This document shows, one piece after another, positions 11,612-23,600 of a DNA stretch of 64,000 nt; position 1 is the stretch's first letter, and each line of letters opens with the position of its first letter. Position numbers and translations under genes: made by a program. The notes below the pieces were generated by a model. The model was not told the DNA's origin and did not search any database. It was given only the letters and a program-made list of their open reading frames with translations. The stretch is from Tretioscincus oriximinensis (lineage: Eukaryota > Chordata > Lepidosauria > Squamata > Gymnophthalmidae): positions 736,134 to 800,133 of the forward strand of contig JAJVDF010000257.1 in NCBI GenBank assembly GCA_022410635.1. The letters are read 5' to 3'.

Positions 11612-14600
11612 CTACAAACAAAAAATAGGGGAGGGGGAAAGCTTACAATCAACTTAGGGAATATTGGGTACAAACTAAAACCAACAACTCTGAGACTATA
11701 TTGGGAATGCCACGTGAATCTATAGCACTCCCAATATAATTCCAGAATGTAACATGATATCTCAAAACAGCCCCATTGTGGGCTAGCTCCTTTAATTGTT
11801 CCTGCTTTAAATATCTAGATGTTTATCCAAACACGGGAGTTGCCTGATTGCTACTGAGCCCAAATCAAAGTGTTGATAGTACCACAAAAAGTCCTGGTTA
11901 TCTAAAGAAGGACCTTCACTCCCATTGACCTGCTCATGTATTAAGATCTTAAGAAGAATGTCTTCTTATAGTTCCTTCTCTTTTAGAGATGTAAGAGATA
12001 AAGACATGAAAGAGGAATGTTTGATCAATGGTATGTTTGATCAATGGGGAAATGGGAGCACACAAAAGAAATGCTCCATTTGTGTCAACTGGAGTAGCAA
12101 TGACAGATCTGTACACAACCCTTTCCTAATAAATTTAATCAGATTCATGCAGATATATGAGGTTACAACTAATGCAGATTGAATTAGTCTGGACAAACTA
12201 AAAGGGCTCTAGCAAAGTACATGAATAAAGAATTGCCTCTTGGAATCTAGCAGGGAGGATGTGATCCAATTGCAAGATCCCACAATTTCCTCCCACCATC
12301 TCAAACCCCCCAAATCCAGAAGGTAATAAACCTGATATAGTTTCATAGCAATGCCAAATTAGATTAGAGGACAAAAGAATGCTGCCAGCTGCATAGCAAA
12401 CAGGATTCATCTTCTTTAAGTAACTGTTGCATAGCAGGCTAGTTATATAAAAAACCCCAATGCAAATGCCATGCCTACAAGCAACATCCCAAGCTCTATT
12501 TTTAGCAGTGCCATTGAGGCCAATGTACAAANGTATCAACTCTGACAGGCATTTAGGCAATTTAAAAATAGCTTCCATGAGTCTGTAACCTATCAGTATG
12601 AAGGGAGTGCCCAAAGTCAGAATGTTTAAACTTTGGTCAAATGGCTGAACAGCATCAGAATATTTGTATCTATGGTTGTGATCTTCATAGACCCGACTGT
12701 TCACCAATAGGTATTCATCTGTTAAGTGCCCTCTGATAGACAGTGGTCACACATCATTAAGAAGTCTGTTATTCTGCTAAATCTACTGGGGCCGTGCCAG
12801 GGCTGGTTGCAAGTCTCTATGCTGTGCACTTCCTCAATCTGATTTAAATTTAACCTTTTTATTTCATGTCCTTACTGAGGAAAAGTTCAAAATTATGGGT
12901 TTTAATCCATAGAAAAACCTGAATTTGAATATTGGGTGTGAGATGACATATCTGAAGATGTGTTATCAGGGCTATAGACTTTGCAAAAGATTTACTGTTC
13001 AAAGGATATGGAACCTGAGGAAGTCTAAAAGTTTAAAAGATGCTGAGTTTTGAACGTTCCCTTATTGCCTTCACATTTCATGTAACTGTGCTTCTATTCA
13101 CTTAGACAAATCACAGTGTGCCCAGTGGCCACCAGCCAATTATTCCCAATAATACTTGGAAGGTATTTAATTCCAGATGATGACATAAAAATCTTGTCCA
13201 CACTGGACGAGTCCTGTGATGTTCATTTTAACTAGTAGTGTGGACAAGGCCCCAGATTATCTTCCATCAATTGCAGTCATTCTTACCTCTGGCTTGGGAT
13301 GCTTGGGTCTCATCTCCCAGAATATCATCGTCTCCTCCATAGGTTCTGATGGGAGAACGTGCATAAGAATGCTTTTGAATAAGACTCTCTACACTTTCTC
13401 TGTTAAAACAAATAAACAAACTACATCAAAGATCAGTTTCTCTAATCCTTCTATGAATGACCTAATAAGCGATATGAAATCTGGATCTTTTTTGGAGTTC
13501 TGGACTTTCCAGTATGGTTTTTAACCACTGGAATTGTTGAGGTACAGGAAAAATCAACCACAAGGAAGGATGCTGGGAGTCCGATTAAGCACTGCTGATA
13601 CCCGAAGATTATGGCAAGATCAACAGACCCCAGGAACTCCTCTCCAGATTCGCAGGCTGGTTTTCTAGAAGACAATGCTGCATCCACATCCCAGCTGGCA
13701 ATTTCATATTTTAATCCTGACTATAAGGCTGCAATTCATGAGGAATTATTACACAGCCAACCACTGAAAAGTGTGGAACATGGTCAACATTAGTGCGATC
13801 TGGGCATGGCACAGCTGCCAGGGCACAGAGTCCATATCACAATTAGTTATGCCACATCTGCAGCCAAATGCAACTGGAGAAGCAGACAAGTCAGTGTCCA
13901 ACTTATCCAGCTCTGACATCCTAGATGTTGCCTCTGCTCCATCTATAGGTTTCACTGGAGAGTTCAGGCACTGCTTGGTCATATTGGGGATCTAATCTAC
14001 TCATGTTTGTGCCACATGGAGAAAATGAGAGTTTGGTGAAGCATTTCCCATTTTGTTCATATGGAGTAACCACATCAGCAAACATCCTATGCAAAAACTG
14101 CAGAAATGTTAGGCTGAAGAATAACATACATAGTTTATTAAATATCTACAATCAGTAACAGTCACTTTCAATATCATTTTGGCTGTGATTTAATTCAGGA
14201 TAATGGATTAAGCCAATTCTTCAAGACTGAAAATTAAAGACCACAACCTCAGGACACAAAAATGCTCTTTTTTTAAAAAAGAGTTAGACACCCATGCTAC
14301 TTATTAACTACCATTCATAAGATATTACAACCACTTCATTGGCGGGGAGAAATCATAGGGTGCTTTCACACGTCTACCCATTGTCTCATTATTGCTCACT
14401 CTCAGGAAGTAATCTCATTATTGTGAGTCCAGATGCTTCTTTCTTCCCCCTAGATTTGTAGTGGAATGGGAAGAAAACCTTGTGCATTTCACTACAAATC
14501 CCAGGAGGCTTTGGGATGGAAGCTTTCCAAAGAATCACTGTTTTTTGTCATTGGATGTTGTGATGTTGTCTTCCCCCCTTCTATCATATTTGCAGATGTT

Positions 14601-17600
14601 CGCACTGAATAAAACTTGCTATGATTCACATATCCTGATATTCTATCAAACCAAACCACAGGCATGGATAGCTCAGTCGCTTAGGAATTCTTCTCTCGCC
14701 TGGGAGATGGGATTTCGAAGCCCTGTGTGGGACGTGGGGATAGGTGAGCACCTTCCACTACCCTGTAGCTCTTGCCAACCCAGCTATTCGAAAGCATGAA
14801 TTGCAAGAAATTGCAACTGACTGCAAGTAGATACATGGGAACCACCATAGCCTGGTGGGGAAGATAGAATGGAAGCCTTTGGGCAAAATACCCTTGTAAG
14901 CCGCTTTGAGTCCCTTTGAAAGGTGAGAAAAGCGGGATATAAGAACCCAGTTCTTCTTCTTCTTCAAACCAGTTTCCTGCTTGTTAAAACAGGGTTTTTT
15001 ACTGGGGGGAAATTGCATTTTTTTGCATAGGTTCAGAATCAAACACAATTTTTTTTGTTTAATTAAACAGCTTAATGATGAGGCAACCATAATTGCCATA
15101 ATTCTGCTGATTAAATCAAATATCGTAGACTTTTTAGTGCACAAAATTAGTCTACTAGAATTATATCCAAAGATTGGGAACAGCAATCACAATCAGAGCT
15201 CTGAAGCAGCAAAAGTGTGCTAAAGTTACTAGTATTTAAAGTGCATAATGTCTTAAACTGTTTATGANCAAAAACATTCCAGCTAGCAGGATTTCCCCAA
15301 AGAGCAATCTGACTTTATGCGCTTCTAAAATCAGCTGCCTGTTCCTATTCTCATAGTCAATCCAGTTAACAGAGGATACTTAAACCTAGTGTTTAGCTGT
15401 GCTTTCTTTTCAGCAATGCATTTAGCACTTTCAAAATGCAGTGTGGGGGTGATCAAATAATAGAAGAGGAAAAAAAGAGTATTTTGTCCTTGGAATATCT
15501 CTGGTTATCACATGCACATCTCTGGAGGATGGGGAGAGAATGATAAGGAATGGGGAGGGGGGCTTTTTGAAGTAATTTACTTGCAGGGATAGGAAGTGGA
15601 CAGAAAGCAATGGCAGTTGCTACTGAGANGATGATATAATTGAATTATTGCCTTTTAAGTGATTGGAGACACTGGCCAAACCAGAGTTATCTCTCAGAAG
15701 ATCTTGAAGGGAAGAAAAGAGAGACTCCAATGCTTACATTATGAATTTGAATGCCTCTTTTCCTTATTTCTCGCAAAAGGAAAAAAAAATGCAAAAAGCC
15801 ATTTTGTAGACATGATAACAGTAGGGGTAGCATGGAATGATAAACTAAGTTAATTTTGAACAATTAATCAGTACTAGATTTTTTAAAAAAAATAATTCCT
15901 GATGGCAATTTTGTAATTGGGTCAAACTCTCTAATGGGAGGCTATTTTCTTTAAAATGATAGAGCTTTTTCTTTTGTGATAAACTGAAAACTCTTGGGTA
16001 ACACAAGACCACATTCAGCTAATAGGTTTTTTTCTGTTTATTTTGTTTTACAGAAGGGACACTCTAAGAAAAACTTGGAAACTGGTATGATATCATCAAC
16101 TTCCTGAAGAAATCAAACTTATTAGTAAGTTTGAAAAAAGTGCCACTATTCCAAATGGGCTTCATGTAGGAATGTGGAATCTAATCAAGAGATTACCAAA
16201 TAAGAGTGACAACTCTCACCATAAGACAGACTGGCTCTCAAAGGACTAGATTTAATTCAAATAAATCATTTTGCTGATTTCTAAAGCTGAAGGAAATCTG
16301 CATTCAGATGGATTTTGAGCTGGTTCACTTAGTCCAATCAATCAAGCCCCTTCAAAGGGCAGGGATGAGTTGTGAAACAGATGGATAAGAAATGGCAGAT
16401 GGTAGAAATGCTGAAATGACTTGACATCCAAAAGCAAATATTAGAAATCTACTTCTGCTGATAAAAGAAAGCATTTCCCAAACACCTAAGCATACTATAG
16501 AACAGTATTTAGAATCATTCTGCATGANCCACAAAATATCCCCAATGCTCCAAAGTAAGGCTAAAACTGCTCAGTCTATAGAAACATGCAAGGAACATAA
16601 TACATCCAATTGTGTTCTGAGGCAGGGCACTGCTTCTAAGACTACCTTTCCTTAAGAGTTTGTTGTGAACTTAAAATGGAGGAGGTAGAGTTGACCACCA
16701 AGGAAAGAAGGTTGACCACCAAGGAAGAAAGAAGTTGTCCAATCATCATGGGTACCTTTCTGTTTTTGAGTAATGCATAATGAAAAGATTATTAATAAGA
16801 AAAATCAATAACCCCACAAATCCAATTTACTCATCCATTCAGAACTAAGCAGGGTAGCATGAATTGGCAGTTACTAGCTTGAAGGACTGCTTTGGTTCTG
16901 AATTTCAAAAACTCCCTTTTCATGTGGCTGTCTCTTGGCATATTTGGAAGACTGCCCAGATTGCAAAAGGAAAAAAAGACCAGATGTGAGTTCTACTCAC
17001 TTATAGAAAGGGTCATCAGAAGGCATAAAAATAAACAAGTACCTCATTGTAGAAGAAAAGGATTCTACAAGGAGAACTGACTCTACAATACTGAGACTTC
17101 AGAAGACAAACATGCTGCCTATTATCATGTCTGGCAGCAGGACCAGTCCCCAGGACCTTTTAATATTGTATCCTTTACCTCACAGAAACAAGCTGGTGGA
17201 AATGGAAAATAGATGCATTTAGGCCAAGGAAAGAGACTGAAATCACTGCCTNCCTGGGGCCCACACTGTGTTCACAGGTTTGCACCATTTTGTTAATGGC
17301 TTACAATTTCTCTGTGAAGAGAACCTAAGTGATAACAAAATATTTCATGTTTTTGTTCTCATATTGTACTGCAATCTGTTAACTGTAATAAAAGGATAGG
17401 ATCATTAGGGGCTTAAGCTGACAGATCCTATCCCCTTCAGCAGATTTACATGACTTCCAAGTAGGAAGTTGGAATCAATCAACACCTGAGAGGAATTCAG
17501 TTCTATCCACTTCCACANACGCCAACACAATCTTAGCCACATTTGTGTGTAGATAAAGATGCAACTGTGGCCTATTACAGCCTAAAAATAATTATTCCCA

Positions 17601-20600
17601 ATGTACAAATTTCCACACTCATCACTCCAGATATGAAAAAAGTGAGGGTGATCACAGCAGTTCCTGGTATGACAAAAAGGATTTGAATTTAGTATAAAAT
17701 AATCCCAGGTTTTACATCCCCATTTGGATGTAGCCTTTGATACATTCACATGAAAAATCTGTTGGACTTGAAATAGATGACAAAAACTGAGAGAAGCAAT
17801 TCAGGCTTTGAACTATCTGTACTGATGCCTGTTCTTTGTACTTAAGTTGCATCTATGGCAAACCTCAGAGTACATCGTCCCTCTATTCTTATGAAATTTT
17901 AATGAAGGACACACATTATGTATATTCTTTAAACTCCCTTGACTTTTGTTGTACTTTGTGTTCTCAGGCTTAGACCTGCTGCTGACAACAGACTGAGGGC
18001 AGAGATTCTAGAGTTGAGTTCTGGCTCAAGTTAAGTCTAGGTAGAGACCGTAAATCTGAAATAGGAAGTTTGAAGTTGTTAAAGTCATGTATTTATAAAA
18101 CCATATTCAATTAGGCTAGAAAAGTGCAATGTCTGTCATCATGTCATAAAAATATGTGTTTTTTCTCTCAGATCTCCTGTAAGGATGTCCAGTATATACT
18201 GTTGCAGACAGAAGCTGTTTTCAATCAGTTACAAGGAGCAATCCAATTACAAGATGGTTTAGTGCGGTAACTGACTCCAGCCTAATTTAATTTCTTTAGG
18301 TCTCTAAAGATCAATTGATTTGATTTTCTTCTTTCCCCAAAGGCTAGTTAGGGAAAAAAGCAGACTTAAATATCTGGAAATTAAATCCAAAGCTTTGTCC
18401 CACATTCACACTATTTAGGTCAACCGAGAGACCAGCATTGCTCAAAATGAATGCAAGAGTTCTAATGCTTTTCACAACACAGGTGATCACACTAGTTTCC
18501 TAAATGACTCCTGCACAAAACTGGGTCCACCTTTGTGAGTTCATTCATAAAATGGATTATGTGATTATACAGGCTAATCAAATACTGTGTTCACCTTTCA
18601 AGAAGGTGTAACTGTGAACTTGCAAAGTATCTGCACTAAAGGCTCATAAATGTACAGTAATTGATATTGCTTGTTTCCAGAAGTAACATGCTACAGTCTT
18701 TGAAAATACATAAAAATATACATTTTTAAAAAATCAAATATGTTGGTAAACACAAAATGCCTTAAGGTAACAAACATGGAATCCAGGTGGGAATTCCCCC
18801 CCCCCCAGTTTATGACCTCCAAATATGGCTAAGACTTTCCTCTAAAGTAGAGTTACTGCATAAAAACTGGAACAGTAATTTGCAGTTTTAATGGATATGA
18901 AACAGATGTTTTCTGTCAGGTGCTGCAAGTATTATAAGCTGCATCGAATAAACATTATTTTCTTCCATATTCATTAAAGCTACAAAAGTTTATGTGGCAA
19001 TCTTATTTTAAGATACACAATTATGTGCATAAGGAGGAGCACATGGCTACTAAAGAATCTACAGTGCACCCATGCTAAATAATTTTTGGCTGAATTTCCA
19101 CTAGAAGAAAAAACAGGAGTAAAAACAGGGACAATATGCTCTGGTTTCACTCCTTTTTCCATTTAATCTGAATGGAAAATGGATTGGCAATGAGCTGGAC
19201 AGCTGGCAACATGGGGTTTCAGGGGATTCACCCAAAAGAATCAGTGGGAGGGCCAGGGTGGGAGGTTCTGGGCCAGGGTGGGAGATCCTGAGGTGCCTTG
19301 ATGAGCCTCTAATTCTCTCATCAGCATTAAGTCTCATTTCAGAGAATATCATAGCAGGGCCATTACCTGTTTCCACCTCACTCTTCCCCTCTCTTTGAAA
19401 ATTCTGATTTTGTGCAATTCAAGCAGCTTCCTGACATGGAAGGGTAAGCTGTGTGTGTGTGGACTTTTTGGCTTTGGGCTTCCAGAAAGCCTAAGGGCAG
19501 CCCCAAGCAATGTCCACCCACGGGGGTGACAGAAATCCTGATCTCTCCTCCTCCTCACCTCCCTCCTTGCTGATCCAACCAGAACAATAGTAGAGAAGCA
19601 GTAGCAACAGAAGAGGGGAGCAAGGAGGAAGCAAGAGCATGATCATCATTGGCACCATGAGTGGGCAATGCTTGCAGACGGCTCCTGGGTTTACTNGAAA
19701 CCTGAAGCCCACTCATTCTCAACCGCCTCTTCAAGCTACAAAGGCAACTATTGAATTGCACTCTCACTAACTGTGTGCTCCAAGTGGCTGCCAAACCTTG
19801 AGGCTGCTCCTGCCCCAGTGGCCAAAAGGGAGGGGGGGGGGGGGAGAAGAGAGATCTGAATTCCATTGAGTCCAAAGGCAGCTCCAAGCATCACCCACCT
19901 TTAGTGGCAATTATGATCCTGATCTCTCCTTCTTCTTGCTGCTACTGCTTCCCTGGTGAAGCCCTATTTAAACTGCTATCAATTTAAACTACTGGATCCA
20001 CTGCCATTGGGTTGCAGAAAAATAAAAAAAATAACAAAACGAATCAGAAATCACTCTACTTTCCTCACTCCCAGATTTTTTGCCATTGGGAATGCAGTCT
20101 TGGTTGATTTTTTTAAAATTCCCCCTCCCAACTATTCCCTTGCCAGCTGCCTTTGCAGAAATTTATCCAAATCTTCCAAAGCCACCAAGTTTGTGAAGAA
20201 GCATAGAGTAGGAAGAGATTAGGAAGTGTCTGAATGAAAGTTCTGCCAAAAACCATAGCTCCCAGCTATGTTCCCTTAGAGACAATATTTGGCTTATTCA
20301 CAAGGATGATCTTGCCCAGTACACTGTACATGGTTTAAGCNCTTCATCGCATTGCAAGAGAGGATAAGCATTGCACAGATACTGTATTAAGAACAAATTA
20401 GTATCCAATTTTTCAGTTGGGCAGGGAAAAAACATGCCAGCAACTTCAAATAAATGATATCATGGTTAATCCCTCACTGTACCATACTATCATTTACAAT
20501 TTTGAACTTTTCTCAAAACATACTCTCTTCTAATGCCCACTTGGAGATGGAAAGTCCTACATAATATAAGGATGGGGCACTCACAAGNCATGTGAGTATT

Positions 20601-23600
20601 GTATGCCCTCCATATACTTGATAGCGTCATCAGCCATTTGGGATTGCATGTGATTTCATTTAATACAAGCAACAATGTGATTTTCATTATTTAATAGCAA
20701 TAGCTTGGCAGGAGTTTGGGGAAAGACCTGTCAAATCCCAGGACAAGGGTTTTGCATTTTCATGGGTGGAAAGTGGAAATTTCAGCAACTGCTGTCAATA
20801 TTATAATCTGCAGCTGCTAGAACTGCTTCTTTAAAAAAAATGAGAACTTCTATCCTGCTTTTTCTGGTAACCCTAACTCAGTTTGAGCTGTTTCTTTTTT
20901 ACTCCAAATGAGGCAGGGAGGAGCAAATAAAACTAAGGTTAGGTGCTTTCTTCAGTTAAAGAATCTCATTTTTATGCCCCACCTTTCCCACCCAAAGGGA
21001 CTCAGAGCAGCTTACAAGGCTTAATTTTCTCAAAGGCTTACATCTGTTCTAGTGGTAGTACCCATGAGAGGGCTTCGAGAACAGATCTCTCAGCTGAAAG
21101 AAGAACTGGGTTCTCACACCCTGCTTTTCTCACCTTTCAAAGGGACTCAAAGCGGCTTACAAGGGTATTTTTGCCCAAAGGCTTACATTCTATCTTCCCC
21201 ACCAGACTGTGATGGTTCCCATGTATCTATTTGCAGTCAGTTGCAATTTCTTGCATTCGAATAGCTGGGTTGGCTAGAGCTACAGGCTAGTGGAAGGTGC
21301 TCACCCCTCCCCATGTCTGACACAGGGCTTCAAAACCCCATCTCCCAGGTGAGAGACCATTTCCTTAGTGAATGAGGCCGTCTCTTAAGGATTGCGCCAT
21401 TCATGCCTCAAGGTTAGCCGTGTAAAAGGAGTGTAACTGGTTCAAATGCTTTGAAACATTCAGTACAGCATTTTGTATACTCCAAGCTTTTAAGCCAGCT
21501 CCACACAGAAGGTAATGCAAGCAAGTAAAGTATGAGATTACCAGTATGCACATGGCTACAGTGGGAGCAAGTGCACAGTGGAGATCAGCAACAGCAGTGG
21601 GGCGGGGGGGGGGGGGACAATAACAAGGACTGGGCCCTTGCCAGGATAAAGTGAGGCAGCATTGGAAGTGTGGCTGCCCTTCCACATTGCTGTTGATCTG
21701 CCAATCCTTTGCCTGCCCTTGTATTATTTCCATTAGAATAATCCCATTTGTGACAAAAAGAAAAAGAAAAAACAGATAAACTAGAAATGCACTTTAGTAT
21801 CCTATTTCCTAGCAGTTAGAGTAACTTGTAGTCTTCTTGAATAAAAATGTGCCCAGAGCCATTGAGAACCATCCACATCCCCCTCTGATCTGCCTTCAAT
21901 GAGTTCAGTATCAGAGAATAGAAAAAATGGGAACAGAAATAAGAATCAGAATCTATCAGCAGCAGTAAAACAGACAGTCCAAATAAGTATGCCAAGGCAG
22001 TTATTGTTGTGTCTGGGAATAAAGAAGATTTTACTGTAAGCTTAAATTGTGATAAAATGGTGGTCTTACATGCATCAGTTAGAAATGGGACAATACCAAG
22101 CAAATTCTCATTTACTAAAAAGGTTTTATAAAAGTACACTGGGCTATGATAAGACTCCTTTCTACCTGTTAGATGGCAGGAGGCCTAACTTCTAGTTTCA
22201 CAGATGCACTCATCACTTTTTTAAATTGGTGCTTACTGAGGTCTAATCCCTACGTTCCATTTCCTGCACTTTGGAGGTGAGTTTACCAGTTCCGTCTGAC
22301 CCACAGATCCACAAGTGTCCAGCTTTCCAAGTCTTTAGAGTGTAGTAAGCCTCCTCGTAACATGCGATTTCCATGTGCACAAATGAAAATCACATATTTG
22401 AACCAAACACTAATTGGTTTGATTGAATGATGAAACATTTAACTGACAAACAGTTGCTAATGCAGAATGTAAATCTTGGGTGAAAATACAGTTTTTTTCC
22501 ATTGGAAAAATCCTTTTCAAAGGCAAAAACAAAATAATGTTTGATCCAATCATTCACATTCACAAAGGGTGGTTTGTTTAATTCAATTAAATTTCAATTG
22601 CATGTCTAGTTTGACGCGAACAGTTTGAAGAAGATGAAGAATACTCTGTTTTTACACCCCACCCTTCTCACCCAAAGGGACTGGGAGCAGCTTACGAGAT
22701 TAATTTTCGCTATTAATGGTGGTACTCATGATCTAGAAATGTAGTTTGCACATCTGCTTTCTTTCAAATAGCTGAGTTGGCTAAAGCTGAGGTCAGTAGA
22801 GGGCATTTAGCCCTCTCCATGGCCAACACAGGGCTTTGAAAATTGATCTCTTGATCTGAAAGATTGAAAGACCATCTCTTAACTCACTGCGCCATTCGTG
22901 CCTCACAATTAACAGACGTTAACTGATCAAATTTTCCAATACAAACCAAACTTCGTACATCTTAGGCCTTGGTCGTACCTTTACTTTTAAATATTTTTCT
23001 GTTCACCTTCAATTAGCTTATTTTTTTTTCTTTTTCTGAATTAAACCCCATTCTTTNGTCTGAAGATGAACCGAATAATGTTTATAAGACCATGCCCTCA
23101 GACTTGCACATACTATTATCTCATGTATTATATTGATTCATTACACACACAGTGATCTATTTCAAGCGTTTATTGCTTTGCTTAGAGTGCGACCCTATAA
23201 GCTTACAATATTGAAGTTTTTCACAATATTCTAATTTTCTGAGATACAGACTTNGGGATTTTTATCATCATCAACATTAAGATAAACATTTGAAATAGAT
23301 CTCCCAGTGTGTAATCAATCTAAATAATACACGAGTTTNACTATTTGAATTGAATTACCGAAAATAAATTAACTTTTTCCATGATATTCTAATTTATTGA
23401 GATGCACTAGTAATCTGAAAGTTCAGAAATAGGAAATTGAGAAACTGGGTGAAACAAAAATGTGCCTAAACCGGAACTTCCTAAACCAGAATATACATAG
23501 GGACTTTTTCATTTTACAACACAAAAGTGAAATTTCTTGTGGTTGATCACAGCACTCTACTTTATGCAAGATACAAAATTACATGCTGTAAATGTGGACC

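Larger units (their letters stand above)
11612..13286 (-). other. TBX20 intron 7
   Basis: This is a 1675-bp GT-AG intron. It contains a 170-codon open frame of unknown meaning at 12198-12707 and a 56-bp hairpin at 13193-13248 close to the exon 7 donor. No large transposon fragment is recognised in it. Confidence 0.9.

Noticed and set aside
14661..14735. Functional tRNA gene
   Set aside because: A and B boxes are present, but the sequence is the head of a repeated SINE with body and tail and does not fold as a clean cloverleaf.
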